A stretch of 64,000 nucleotides of DNA from Prorocentrum cordatum (GCA_963575745.1 CAUYUJ010018616.1:569680-633679); one strand, 5' to 3'. Positions 10,272 to 20,889 are shown, counted from the first letter of the stretch. The notes: a model not told the origin generated them from the sequence alone. A program made the numbers and translations.

Positions 10272-10450
10272 CTCCAGATTTCGTAATAAAGGGAGGGGGG
10301 TCTCATTTCGGGGGGTGTCTCTTCCAGGCTATCTTGGAGGGCCTGGGGGGGTCTGGGGACGATGTTTTGGAGGGTTCTCCCACGGGGGAGGTCTGAAATG
10401 GCTTGTCTTGGAGGGTCCAGACCCCCTCCCTTTTATTACGAAATCTGGAG
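10272..10450. mobile_element. MITE family C, copy 1 (179 bp, TA target)
   Basis: Terminal inverted repeats of about 30 bp start CTCCAGATTTCGTAATAAA and run into GGGAGGGGGTCT. TA flanks both sides (10270-10271 and 10451-10452). Copy 2 at 55088-55266 has identical length and ends. The TA target fits a Tc1/mariner (Stowaway-like) non-autonomous element. No ORF. Confidence 0.85.
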
Positions 10451-10457
10451 TACGTGT

Positions 10458-10522
10458 GTACGAGGAGGAGGAGGAGGAGGAGGAGGAGGAGGAGGAGGAG
10501 GAGGAGGAGGAGGAGGAGGAGG
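10458..10522. repeat. GGA microsatellite
   Basis: (GGA)n, beginning a few bases after the family C element. Confidence 0.95.
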
Positions 10523-10685
10523 TCCTTGAACCTGGGAGGCCTAGACCTCAACGCCCCAGCCCTGGGGCGCCGCCGGAGGCCGCAGCGCAAAGCCGAGACA
10601 GTCCAGGGCTGCTCGGGGGGGCCGCGGAGGCCGGGCGGGGCCACCTCGAGGCGGCCGGGCGCGGCCCTGGGACTGACCGGCATGT

Positions 10686-10902
10686 CTGTTTTTTGGATTC
10701 AGGCAAGTTTACTTGCATGGCGTTCGCCCCCCCCTCCCCCCCTCCCCCTCGCCCTTCTTCAAGCGAGTACTAGCGTGCAAGTGCCTTTCGACTTGCGTGA
10801 TTTCCGCGCCCCCACGAACGTGCAAGTCGTTTGCGGCTTGCTTCAGGCTCAGCCACCCCCCCCATCCATGCAAGTAAACTTGCCAGACTCTAAAAAAAAC
10901 AG
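10686..10902. mobile_element. MITE family D, copy 1
   Basis: Ends are CTGTTTTTTGGATTCAGGCA and its approximate complement. Just inside are GCAAGTTTACTTGCATGG and CCATGCAAGTAAACTTGC. The interior shares GACTTGCGTGATTTCCGCGC with the other copies at 43740 and 62707 (the last inverted). Confidence 0.8.
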
Positions 10903-10978
10903 GCTCTGGCGTGTCTGGTCTGGCCTCGTCTGGGCCGGGGAGGGGTCCAGGGGCAAGGCGTGGAGCGGGGCTTGTGAA

Positions 10979-11134
10979 GGGGCCCTGGGACACACCAAGA
11001 AATAGACACAAATGACGGGATCCCCCATATTTTCTTTTTGGGGGGGGGGATTTTCGTCTTCCTCCCCCCACTTCCCATGTTTTCCTACATTTTCCTGGGA
11101 GTCGACGATGATTTTGTCTGTGTGTTTGTTCCCC
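10979..11134. mobile_element. MITE family G, copy 1
   Basis: Starts AGGGGCCCTGGGACACAC and ends TTTGTCTGTGTGTTTGTTCC, with an interior CCCATATTTTC and CACTTCCCATGTTTTCC. Copies at 20261 and 30715 share ends and interior. The terminal repeat is imperfect. Confidence 0.7.
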
Positions 11135-11275
11135 TCATGATCTTGTTCGGGGCCGGGTGGGCGGCCAGGGGGGGGATTTGTTCGGGGGGACCTGGGGGAG
11201 CGGCAACAATGAGCGCACGTGCGTAACCCAAAGCCGCGCTCGGAGCGGTTGCCACTGAATGCCATACGAGGGTCC

Positions 11276-11490
11276 TCCTTCTCCTCCTCCTCCTCCTCCT
11301 CGTCCTCGTCCTCCTCCTCCTCCTCCTCCTCCTCCTCCCGTTCCCCATCTCGTCTTTACGTATCCTCCTCCTCCTCCTCCTCCTCCTCCTCCTCCTCCTC
11401 CTCCTCCTCCTCCTCCTCCTCCTCCTCTTCCTCGACCTCCTCCTCCTCCTCCTCCTCCTCCTCCTCCTCCTCCTCTTCCTCGACCTCCAT
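11276..11490. repeat. TCC microsatellite
   Basis: (CTC)n tracts with short CGT, TTC and GAC interruptions. Only repeat-driven frames are present. Confidence 0.95.
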
Positions 11491-11764
11491 GTATGGCCTG
11501 CTCGAGGCCACGCCATCATTGAGGCTGCTGTGACTGACGCCACTGGGCATGCCCAGGGCGCCCTCGCCTTCTGCATCACCCGTGGTTCCGTTTGTGCTGT
11601 AGGTGGGGGTGCCGAGGCTTGACCGCCGTTGCTCAGGACTGCGTTGGGCACCCTTCGTCTGGGCGGGAGAGGCAACTGGCCTGGATGTTGCAGGGCCGCC
11701 ATCCTTCCAAGAAAGGCCTCGGGGGCTCTCGGGCCACCGTGTTGTCAAAACCTGCTCGATGGTA

Positions 11765-11975
11765 CCCTTCATGCAAGATGGATCTGGTCTGGACGACCCG
11801 CCCTCGCTCGCTCCGCCGCGCTGCAGAGGTTCTATGGCCGCGTCGAGAAGTGGTGGGACTGTCTGGGCTGGGACTGGGGTCGACGTTCCGCGTGGCCTTG
11901 CACAACTTGGGCTCAGCTCTCGGGAAGAGGCTGAATCTCTCGGGGCTCGGTCGCGTGAGCGCCGTCGGCAGAGTG
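11765..11975. repeat. dispersed repeat family R, copy 1
   Basis: A sequence of about 200 bp resembles 27955-28140: GACTGTCTGGGCTGGGACTG, then GGTCGACGTTCC, and GGGCTCAGCTCTCGGGAAG. In one plus-strand frame both copies read PPSL..P...GVD......GLSSREE, so some coding ancestry is possible. Both copies abut a (CTC)n tract. Confidence 0.45.
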
Positions 11976-11977
11976 CG

Positions 11978-12255
11978 CCTCCTCCTCCTCCTCCTCCTCC
12001 TCCTCCTCCTCCTCCTCCTCCTCCTCCTCTCCTCCTCCTCTTCTTCTCCTCATCATCGTCGACGTCATCGTCGCCCGTCTCCTCCTCCTCCTCTTCCTCC
12101 TTACTTCCTCCTTACTTCCTCCTTACTTCCTCCTCCTCCTCCTCCTCCTCCGCTCCTCCTCCTCCTCCTCCTCCCCCTCCTCCTCCTCCTCCTCCTCCTC
12201 CTCCTCCTCCTTCTCCTCCTCCGACTCCTCCTCCTCCGACTCCTCCTCCAACGAC
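11978..12255. repeat. TCC microsatellite
   Basis: (CTC)n with a TTACTTCC tandem at about 12095-12130 and other interruptions. Confidence 0.95.
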
Positions 12256-13150
12256 GACGTACGCCGCTTGCGCGGGCTGCCGGCGCAGCACGCCGCGCCT
12301 CGCGAGCACGAGGGCGACCCCGCGGGGGACCTCACGCGGGCAGTGCACGGCTGGACCTGCAGGACAGAAGCGCATCCTCCAGGATTTTTTTCCGCAGGCG
12401 GCGGGGCTGAGGCAGTCAGCGCCAGCGTGGGGCCAATCGGGGCAACCGATGGGCGGACTGTCCAGCGTGCAAGAGGGAGGAACGAAGACGAGGGCGGCCG
12501 CGCGAGGGAAGGAGCGGGAGGGCGCTCAGACGCGGAAGAGTTCCGCGATGAGCGGGCCGGAGCGGCCAGCCAGGGCAGCACTCATATTCTTCAAGAGCAC
12601 GAGACCCTCCGTCGGCCAAGACGCACAGAAACGCCAAGGGTGCCCTCCCCAGGATGCACAAGAACATCCAACAAGCACGAAAAACATTAGTACCCCTCCA
12701 GAGCCGACCTCGATCTCATACCTTGGTTCGACCGTACGCGTCAATGCCCGCGATATCGACCTCGTTGTCCTCCGTCGCTTACTCTGACTATCGGCGGCGA
12801 GCGGGGGGGGGAAGCGAGGAGGAGAAGGCCCTGTCGGAAGGCGGCGGGACTTTTCAAAAACCCTCGCGCCCTCTGAACAGCCTGCTGTGCCTCGGGGGAA
12901 GGCTCAGGGAACTTCTCCGAAGGCCGGGGGGCTTCCGAGCTTTCTGAGAGGGCCCGCCCTTCTCACTTCCGCGCCGGGGCTCGCCGCCGAGTTTGAGGTC
13001 TCCGGGTCATAGCCCAAGTCTCCAACGGCCGCCCGGGACGCTCTCGGCGAGGCGCAGCTGCTGGAGGACACCCCGCGGCGGGCAAACCGGCGAGGACCAA
13101 CGACAACGCCCGAAAGCCTGGAACACGCGGACCTCGCACCTCGAACCTGG
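12256..13150. other. no supported gene
   Basis: GC-rich sequence. Apart from the dispersed repeat at 12639-12733 nothing is recognisable. Open frames across it are Arg/Ala/Gly-rich. Confidence 0.4.
12639..12733. repeat. dispersed repeat family N, copy 1
   Basis: About 95 bp shared with 61727-61820: GCCCTCCCC, ATGCACAAGAACATCCAACA, AGCACGA, GTACCC, then GATCTC and a TCGGT/TTGGTTCG end. Confidence 0.6.
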
Positions 13151-13153
13151 AGC

Positions 13154-13313
13154 TAAGTCGGGCGTGTCCCCCTACAGGGGGATCTTCGACGAAACATAAA
13201 ACATATGTTAAACAAATACTCCAACATGATCAAACATATACAAGAAATAGTCCCCATACTATTGTTTTAACTATTTTTGAACATTCCCCCTGTAGAGGGA
13301 CAGGCCCGACTTA
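13154..13313. mobile_element. MITE family F, copy 1 (AT-rich interior, TA target)
   Basis: TA|AGTCGGGCGTGTCCCCCTAC at the left is mirrored by GGGACAGGCCCGACT|TA at the right. The interior is AT-rich (AAACATATG, TTGTTTTAACTATTTTTGAA), in sharp contrast to the surroundings. Copies lie at 20890-21054 and 43440-43612. Confidence 0.75.
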
Positions 13314-13438
13314 CAACTTGAGCCGCGGGGCCTCAGGGCGGCCCCGAAGAGCTCCAGGTCCGCCCGCTCCGAGAACACCAAGAAGACGCGCAGCGCCGCC
13401 GCCGCGGCCGGGCACGCTGCGAGCTCCTCGCTGCGCGC

Positions 13439-14105
13439 CTCCTCCTCCTCCTCCTCCTCCTCCTCCTCTCATCCTCCCCTCCTCCCTCATCCTCCCCCCT
13501 CCTCCTTCCCCTCCTCCACCTCCTCCTCCTCCTCCTCCCCCTCCTCGGGTCGCCTACGGCCCCTGTGGAAACTCCTAAATCCTCCTCCCCTCCTCTCCTC
13601 CTCCTCCTCCTCCTCCTCCTCCTCCCCCTAACTCCTCCTAACTCTCCTCCTCCTCCTCATCCTCCTCCTCCTCCTCACTCCTCCTCCTGACACGTAGCGA
13701 CTCCTCCTCCTCCTCCTCCTCCTCCTCCTCCCAACCGCGCCGCGGAGCAGCCAGACCAGGTGGTAGGAGGTGGCGCTCAAATGCACGGAGCTCTGGCCAC
13801 CACTCCCGTTCTGGTGCGTGTGCCAGGTGCGGGGCAGGTCCGCACAATGTGCTGTTCAGGGTGCCTTTCGCTCTGGGCTTCATCTCTGGATTCAGAGTCT
13901 GATCTCTCTACTCCGTGAGTGGTGAGGAGGAGGATGATGAGGAGGAGGAGGAGGAGGAGGAGGATAGATGAGCGAGGAGGATGGAGGAGGAGGAGGAGGA
14001 GGAGGAGGAGGAGGAGAAGGATGAGGACGAGGAGGAGGAGGAGGAGGAGAAGGCTGGTGCGGCGGCGGCGGCGACGACGGCGACGACGACGACGACGGAG
14101 GCGGA
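13439..14105. repeat. TCC microsatellites switching to GGA/GAC
   Basis: (CTC)n tracts at 13439-13550, 13577-13680 and 13700-13730 are followed at 13920-14060 by (GGA)n and at 14060-14105 by GGC/GAC triplets. The polarity flips within about 200 bp. No gene was seen. Confidence 0.85.
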
Positions 14106-15090
14106 CGAGCACATAATGAGGGTAAAAGATGGTGGGGGGAACCAGCGCAGGGGGGGGGGAAGCATCGAGCGATGCAACGCCGATAGATGGGCGATCGGCC
14201 ATCGACAGCGGAAGCGCACGGTCCTGGGCAGGCCATCAGGCCCCCAGCGGCGATGACTGGCGGGGAAGGCTCCTGAGAAGGATGCTGCAGATCAGAAGGC
14301 ACCGGCCCTCCATCTGCAGAGAAGGCCCGCGCCTGTTGAGAAGCAGGGTGCGTCTAAGAAGCATTCCCCCTCCCCCTACTGCCCTCTGCGGGTGGCCGAG
14401 ACTGAGAGTGGGCGCCTGTGAGTTCCTCCACCAGCCTATCCCCTTAATGTTGCCCCTGACGGAAAAGCGAGAATATAAGACGACGAATAATAGAAAACGA
14501 CGGATAATCAAATAGAAGGGACAATCGAAGACGACGAAGACGTCGAAGACGACCCCTGAAGGACAGGGAGAACAGAAGACGACGAAGAAGCTGCTTGTAC
14601 GCAAACTCTCGGGGGTGCGCGTAGATCAGATGGGCCGGCGTGTGACCCCTGCGCCACCAGATAATATGATGCGCAGATCATCCCTGAAGGTCTGGAATCA
14701 AGCGCACGCACGCAAGGCCAAGCATCCGGCAACGCGCGCCGGCAAGAGCATCTCCAGGGCGCAGGCACATCCACACAGCAAGCATGAGCTGCAACATCGG
14801 ATACTGGTGGCTACACGCCAACACCGGCCCTGGCCACGCCCATCCGTGGCCCTGGACAGGCGGGCGACGAATAGAAGCGTGTCCCTCGCGAGATTACGTG
14901 GTGACCTCACGCCGCAGCTTGCGCGGGCCGCCAGCGCGGCTCGCCACACTGGAGAGGAGGGCGCCTACGTGCGAAATTCAGCAAGCAACTTGCGCGCGAA
15001 CGTCGGCGCAATCGGGCCCGTTATTATGCGATAAGCAGGTGCACATGTGACCGTTCCTGGGCAGCGGTCGTTTCGAGGGCGGCCAAGAGG
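14106..15090. other. no supported gene
   Basis: Mixed sequence with a GACGA-rich stretch near 14475-14600. The plus frame 14615-15034 (139 codons) is not low complexity but shows no recognisable feature, so I do not call it a gene. Confidence 0.4.
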
Positions 15091-15091
15091 G

Positions 15092-15163
15092 TGGCGTCCA
15101 AGAGGGGGGGGCGCAAATCATGGCCGGCGGCATGTGCGTGGCCCTTGGGGGGGCCAGGGACGC
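15092..15163. repeat. dispersed repeat family Q, copy 1
   Basis: GGCGTCCAAGAGG, CATGGCC, CATGTGC and GGGGGCCAGGGACGCA recur in the same order at 27427-27500. Confidence 0.5.
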
Positions 15164-15255
15164 AGCGAAATAAGAAGAGGCGCCATGAAATCTGAGGAAA
15201 TATCATGGCCGACGCCATGATATCCCCCCCCCCTAGTCATCACCCCCCTCTTGTT

Positions 15256-15470
15256 TGGAGTCCCGAACCGGTGCGGTGACAGACCGTGCGGTGACCTGGA
15301 ACCCCAAGAGACCTCACCGCACGGTCCGTCAACGCACGGATTTGGGACCCTGGAGGCCCCTGTCGCCCGAGACGTCCTCGGAGAACGACCCGAGTCCCAA
15401 AACCGTGCGGTGACCCCGAATCCCCACCGACTCACCGCACGGTGTGGTCACCGCACCGTTTGGGGGACCC
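15256..15470. mobile_element. inverted-repeat element built from ACCGTGCGGTGAC words
   Basis: The decamer GTGCGGTGAC or its complement occurs about six times. The outermost pair forms an imperfect terminal inverted repeat (GAGTCCCGAACCGGTGCGG against CCGCACCGTTTGGGGGACCC). Several nested hairpins are possible. Confidence 0.5.
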
Positions 15471-15903
15471 CCGATCGTCACCCGGGGGGGCGGGTTGGGG
15501 CGGGAGGGTAGCGGCAACGGCGGCCGCGGCGCGCACCCGCCGGGATGCGCTCGCGCCACCGGCGCATCAATCGCCTGCGCGCACCACAGCATGTAGGGGG
15601 GGGGGTCCAGGCCCCTCCTTCAAGTATCCGTCGGTCGGAAGAAGTGCGGCGTGGAACCAGGAAGTAGGGAGGAGTTGGAAGTAGATAGGGTTTCCGCCCA
15701 CCCCCTGAAGAGGAGGGAAGAGGGAAAAACTGCCAGACTCTCTTGAAGTACGGAGGCGCCTCAAGTACACGGGGATCTGGAAATCCGAGAACACCTACTT
15801 TCAACGACTGGCGCGTACACTACTAATGTTACCCGTGCGGGGGGGGTCGGCCCGGGTAACGAGCGTGACTTTGAACGCCCGAAATGAACACGGAAAGATG
15901 GCT

Positions 15904-16046
15904 ACAATGCCCAACAACAAATGTTGTCCCAAACCGACAGCGGCCGCTGTTGGGCAGGCGGCCTTCTGTCTCAAATTGACACAGGCCGCGGCGACACCGA
16001 CAGCGAGTCCTGTTCAAAATGAACAGGAACTGCTGTTGGGCATTGT
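15904..16046. mobile_element. 143-bp inverted-repeat element
   Basis: ACAATGCCCAACAACA at the left is mirrored by TGCTGTTGGGCATTGT at the right. There is a second internal GCTGTTGGGCA. It ends 15 bp before the family A hairpin. Confidence 0.55.
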
Positions 16047-16060
16047 TAGAGGAAAAAGAA

Positions 16061-16207
16061 CTATGCACATACACCGATTCTGGCCAGGCCCATCCTGAGC
16101 CCAGGATCGGTGCATACGCCCTCCCACCTTGGCCAGGAAGGCATACGATGCACCGATCCTGGGTGGTCAAGGATGGGCCCTTTGCCAGGATCGGTGCCCG
16201 TGCATAG
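16061..16207. mobile_element. hairpin MITE family A, copy 2
   Basis: The two arms (CTATGCACATACACCGATTC..., mirrored by ...CGGTGCCCGTGCATAG) pair over nearly the whole length with a short loop. Words CCAGGCCCATCCTGA and GTGCATACGCCCTCC are shared with the copy at 48219-48388. Confidence 0.7.
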
Positions 16208-16734
16208 CTCCCTTCGCCCGAATTGCACCACGCCTTCCCGTACCCACCTCGCTCGTGCCAAGTCCCCCTGGGGAGGAAGGAAGTGCTCACCAGCACGTCC
16301 TGGCCTGACCCATGGCCATGGCCCGCGGAGACCTGCGCACACCCGTACCCCGGGGCCCTGGCCGGCGGACCTCTGGCCGGGGTGGGCACGGTGGTGGCGC
16401 GCGGGCCCGCCGGCCCTGCGAGCGACCGCCGCGGAGAAGGCGGGGGCGGCCGGCAGACGGCAGCAGCGGCGACCGCCAGGGTTCCTCCTCTCCTCGCTCC
16501 TCGGCTCCTCCCTCTCCCCGCCTCTCTCCCTCCTCTCCGTTCCCTCCCTCCGATCTGCCTCATCCGCCTCCCTCCCCCCCCCTGTCCTCCTACCATCTTC
16601 CTCCTACCCTTCCTGCCTCCGCCTCCTCCTCCTTATCCTGCGCTACAACCTGAGGCGCAACCGAAGGTGACTTCGCCGCATCTCTTAAAAGGGACCACGC
16701 AGCCGAGAGCACTCTCCCCTGACCACGGGGGTCC

Positions 16735-17110
16735 CTCTTCGGCAGCATCTGGCACTGTGAAGGCGTAGGCAGGGGGAGGGCCATCAGCTAAAGTGCAGGG
16801 ATCAGCTTTTGTGAGACGGCGTGCAGTGGCACAGAAACGGGCACTGTGAGAAGGACGCAGCAGAGGGTCATCAACTGCAGCGCTGGGCGCTCTTGTGAGA
16901 AGGAGCGCAATGGCAACATCTTGCACTGCGAGAAGGCGACCGCGGGAGTATCACACCAGCCAGTGTGCAGGGATCAGCTCGTGCGATAAGGCGGACGCAG
17001 GGGAGATCCATCAGCTATAATGCAGGAATCAGACTTTGCGAGGAGGCGTGCAGTGGAAGCAGGGGCGAAGCAACATCAGCTACATTGTTCAGAATCGCTC
17101 GTGCGCGACA
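16735..17110. repeat. degenerate tandem repeat, ~55-70 bp units
   Basis: Words such as GCAGGGATCAGCT, GTGAGAAGG, GCGTGCAGTGG and CAACATCAGCTAC recur with drift five or six times. Confidence 0.5.
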
Positions 17111-17600
17111 TGGCCCAGGGTGCGAATGCTTCCAAATCAAGGCAAGAAGATAGATAGCAAGGGACACACGCCGTCAATTGTCACGCGATTGGGCTCCGGC
17201 AGGCACCCACCTCAAGCAGAGCTCTCGTCGAGGCCAAACACAGTCGTCCTGGATGGGCCTGGGGGTAGGTGCAGCTGGAAATCGCCGCCGTTATTCGAGC
17301 TTCGGATCTCTGGAGGTTTGGCCAGTAGAACCCTGTAGGATCCTCCTCCGCATCCCACCTCCCCCCCTTCTCCATCCTGCCAAGAGGCAGCGCCGACAGA
17401 GGCCCAGCCTCTTGGGCCGTCTCGGGTCCCTGCTGGCCCGTCCGCTGCCTTCCAAGGCCACCTCTCTGGCCTCCCGGGGTGTCGGGCCGCCTTCGGGGCC
17501 CCCTTGGCCCCGAGACGCAGCGGGGAGCACCCGTCGGGGGCTGCACTCCGCCGAGCGGGACTCGCCCGGTCCCCGTCGGTGGTGCAGCTGCTCGCCGTCC
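17111..17600. other. no supported gene
   Basis: GC-rich sequence with no recognisable gene. Confidence 0.4.
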
Positions 17601-17606
17601 TTGGAG

Positions 17607-17675
17607 GTGCCTGGGCACCCCGTCCGGCTCAGCGAGAAGGGCCTTCTCGTTGAGCCAGACGGGGTGCCCAGGCAC
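17607..17675. other. 69-bp near-perfect hairpin
   Basis: GTGCCTGGGCACCCCGTC and GGCTCA...CGAGAAG pair with CTTCTCG...TGAGCC and GACGGGGTGCCCAGGCAC around a 2-bp loop, with three mismatches. It may be a minimal foldback element, or the centre of a larger decayed one. Confidence 0.7.
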
Positions 17676-17948
17676 ACAGGTTGTCTGCGCATATTGTTGG
17701 CAATTCTCGCGTATTCATGACAACCATGTTGTAGGCATTTGTTCTGCAATCGAATATTTTTGCAAGAGGGCCTCCTGTCTGGGCCAACCGACGACACAAG
17801 AGAAGGCAACAACAGACGTGAAGGCAGTCTACGCTAGCGACGAGAATAAGATGGCTTGGCGCACGCACGTGGGCCGCAAGCGCAGCACGCTGCATCGAAA
17901 ATGAGGGCGCTCACGCGTCATATTGCGCAGGCAGCTTGCGCGCGAAGG

Positions 17949-17976
17949 TTTAGGGCTTAGGGTTAAGGGTTTAGGG
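17949..17976 (+). repeat. interstitial telomere-like repeats
   Basis: Four units in the sense TTTAGGG, CTTAGGG, TTAAGGG, TTTAGGG. TTTAGGG is the telomere type reported for dinoflagellates. The short array suggests a healed break or a telomere-derived insertion. Confidence 0.6.
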
Positions 17977-18016
17977 CAGGTCTCTGCGTCGTTCACGTGG
18001 GGTCCAAGCAGGTCTC

Positions 18017-18130
18017 GTCGCATGGCCGATGCATCGGCGATGCGTCGGCAACAGGGAGACGGAGAGAATCGGGCTCCGACTCGAGCCCCATCACAGATGC
18101 ATCGGCGATGCGGCGCGATCCATCGACCTC
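18017..18130. mobile_element. MITE family E, copy 3 (degenerate)
   Basis: CGTCGCATGGCCGATGCATC and ATGCATCGGCGATGCGGCGC flank a spacer. The outer arms are poorly preserved. Confidence 0.5.
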
Positions 18131-18221
18131 CCTTCCCTCCTTTCTCTCCTCGCAAGGGGGCAGCCACCCCCGCCTCAGGCGAAGCCAGAAACCGCGACGA
18201 GCTCACATCGGGAGAAGTCTG

Positions 18222-18321
18222 TGATCTCTGAGAGCCGGCGGGACAGGAGAATGTGTCGGGCGCAGGGGCCGTTTCGGAGCGTTGCGGAACGCTTTGGAAG
18301 CGTTCGGGAACGCTCTGGAGC
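18222..18321. repeat. dispersed repeat family P, copy 1
   Basis: GATCTCTGAGAGCC...GCGGG...GGAACGCTCTGGAGC aligns without gaps to 27281-27380 (100 bp) and more loosely to 43185-43277. In one minus-strand frame the copies give related peptides (for example PDTFSCPAGSQRS and PDTASRPAGSQRS). Confidence 0.6.
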
Positions 18322-19020
18322 GACGTATCCCCTAATCCTGGGCCCTGCCTGACCGCCCCCCACCCCCGATTGACTCGGCGACGAGTCGCCGACAGATTGG
18401 CGCCATGCCCCCGAGAGCGGATCCGCTCCTTCCTGGGCGGGGTGGGCCATCCGGCCCCAGTCGGCGGCGAAAGGGAGATGCGGGGTCGATGCAGTCCCCC
18501 CCTGAGCCTACCCCTCTCGGCGCCCCCCAGTTTTCGAGCCACATCTCTGCTCTGCAGCGGCCGCTCGAATCGATCTGGACACCTCCGCACGCCCCGCGGC
18601 GAGGCGCAGCTGTCGAAACGCGTCCCGAGGCAGGTCCTCCGGGACCCACCGAGGCGCCCGACCACCCCCCCGCCTGGGCCGATCCACCCTGAGCCGTCTC
18701 CCTCTTTGGAGCTGCCCCGGGCCGTCCCGCAGGAACTGCGCCACCGCGTAGAAGCGCGGCGGGTGCACGGCGATCGACGCCCCCACTGCGCGGCTGCCGC
18801 GCTGGGCGGCCATCGGCGCCGGGGCGGCCTGCGCGGCGCACGGGGATCAAGGCCGCTACAGAGGTCGCCGTCGCCGTCTGTCGCCCGTCGGTGGTCGTCC
18901 GTCCGTCGGTGTGTCGATCGGTCGCCGTGGTCAATCGTCGCCCGTCGGTGGTCGTCCGTCCGTCGGTCCGTCAGTCGGTCGGCGTCGCCGTCCACCGCCG
19001 TCGCCGTCGCCGTCGCCGTC
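18322..19020. other. no supported gene
   Basis: GC-rich. Includes a twofold tandem of GTCGGTGGTCGTCCGTCCGT at 18888-18968 and GTC-type triplets. A minus-strand stretch near 18700-18815 (HPPRFYAVAQFLRDG) is faintly exon-like but unsupported. Confidence 0.4.
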
Positions 19021-19027
19021 GCCGCCC

Positions 19028-19350
19028 TCCTCCTCCTCCTCCTCCTCCTCCTCCTCCTCCTCCTCCTCCACCTCCTCCACCATCTCCTCCTTGATCTCCC
19101 CTTATCTCCCCATCCTCCTCCTCATTCTCCTCCTCCTCCTCCACCATCTCCTCCTTTTCCTCATCCACTATCTCCTCTTACATCTCCTCTTATATCCTCC
19201 TCCTCCTCCACCATCTCCTCTTCCTCCTCTTCCTCATCCACTATACCCTCCTGCATCTCCTCATATCTCCTCCTCCTCCTCCTCCTCCTCCTCCTCCTCC
19301 TCCTCCTCCTCCTCCTCCTCCTCTCTGTCCCCCTCCTCCTCCCCCGCCTC
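19028..19350. repeat. TCC microsatellite with CATCTCC variants
   Basis: (CTC)n interspersed with CACCATCTCCT and ATCTCCTCTTA variants. Confidence 0.9.
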
Positions 19351-19568
19351 CTCCTCCCCCGCCTCATCCTCCTCGTTGTTCCCTACCGTCGGGAACCTGG
19401 AGCGGCGGGCGCGCGGGCGCGCGCGGGCGCAGACGGCTCCTCGCCCGCCGCGGGTGCGCGGCAGTGCCGCGCGGCGGCGGCCGCCGAGAGCGCCGGACTG
19501 GCGCCCGCAGCCGGCGGCGGCCTCGACGCGGCCAGCGGCCAGCGGCGGCGGCGGCAGCGGCGGTGGCC

Positions 19569-19656
<88 letters not shown>

Positions 19657-19720
19657 CGACGAGGACAAGGGCGAGGACGAGGGCGAGGAGGAGGAGGAAG
19701 ACGACGAGGACGACGCGCCC
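19569..19720. repeat. GAC/GAG triplet array
   Basis: (GAC)n grading into GACGAG units. Asp-rich in one frame, Arg- or Thr-rich in the others. No gene is supported between 19720 and 20260. Confidence 0.9.
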
Positions 19721-20260
19721 GCGGCCGGCAGCGGCCTCGGCGCGGCCGCTGTGGGCGCCGCGGCGGCGGCGGGCGGCGCCGCGGCGGCCACGGGCTGCTG
19801 CGAGGTCGTGGCCTCGCGGTGGGAAGGTCCCCCCTCATCGGCTACCCGCGTGACCCTCGGCAAGGGTGACCTTTGGTGCGCGGACTGAGGGAACGCAAGG
19901 TGGCCAACTCCAAGCGCGCAAGCAGCCGCCATCGCATCGCGCTCAGCGATCCGGAGGACTCCGACGATCCGCTCCAGAGGTCACTCCGGCCAAGGGTCAC
20001 TGTTGCTTGCGTGTAGTCGGCCCCAGATCCTGGCGCTGCAATTCTTGCACCACGGGCGATTCCGCCTGGTTTCGGGCCCTAGGACCCTCACGGATCGCTC
20101 CAGCTCGAAAGACGACGCGCAAAAGGTGGCGTCCCGAGCTCCAATCGCGATTCTCCGAGTCTTGGAGGGAACGTGGGACCACACGGTCCCCAGACTTTGA
20201 ATCGGCGACGCTGGCAAAAGCAGGCGCGGGTGCCGGTGCCAGCAGGGCGCGCCAGTCTGA

Positions 20261-20413
20261 AGGGGCCCCAGGACACACAAATAAATACACACAAATAAAA
20301 ATATTCCCCATATTTTCCCATATTTTCTGGGTTTCTGTCTTCCCCCCCACTTCCCATATTTTCCCATATTTTCTGGGAATCGCCGATTAATTGTGTCTGT
20401 GTGTTTTTTCCCC
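20261..20413. mobile_element. MITE family G, copy 2
   Basis: AGGGGCCCCAGGACACACAA at the left, TGTGTCTGTGTGTTTTTTCC at the right. The AT-rich interior has four CCCATATTTTC words. Confidence 0.75.
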
Positions 20414-20889
20414 TCCTGACAGTCGCGGGACGCGGAGAGAGCTGCCACGCAGGATGCAAAAGACGGGCCCGACGGTCGAGGATCGGCGGGGGGGCCGTCG
20501 CGCGAGCGGCCTCGGGCCCCCGGGGGCCCGCTGCAGTGCGAGTGCAGGAAGCACAGGAGGGCCTCAGACACGCAGTGCCCTGACAAAAATTAGGACCTCC
20601 TCCTCCTCCTTCTCCCCCGCCTCCCGGAGGTTTCCCTCCATGTTCAGGCTCTCTGCGGGCCCTTCCCGAGCCCCGGGATTGTCAAGTGAACGGCTCGCGA
20701 TGGAGAAGAGGCACTGGTAGAGGGGCAGGACTTCTGGAGACCGTGGAGAAAATCGACACACGCAGGGGAGAGGGCAGGATCCTCGGGAATGGCGATCAAG
20801 GTTCGAGGTTTGATCCGCAGCGGGCCAAGGGGGGGAGGCGAGGGGGGTGCAGGCCCCTCCCACTTCCCCCTAGGGCTCGCCGCCGACGT

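Noticed and set aside
18253-19932. Plus-strand 538-codon frame and overlapping Ser/Leu/Asp-rich frames
   Set aside because: GC-rich non-coding sequence, then TCC and GAC repeats. No motif, no start context, and equally long frames on the opposite strand.
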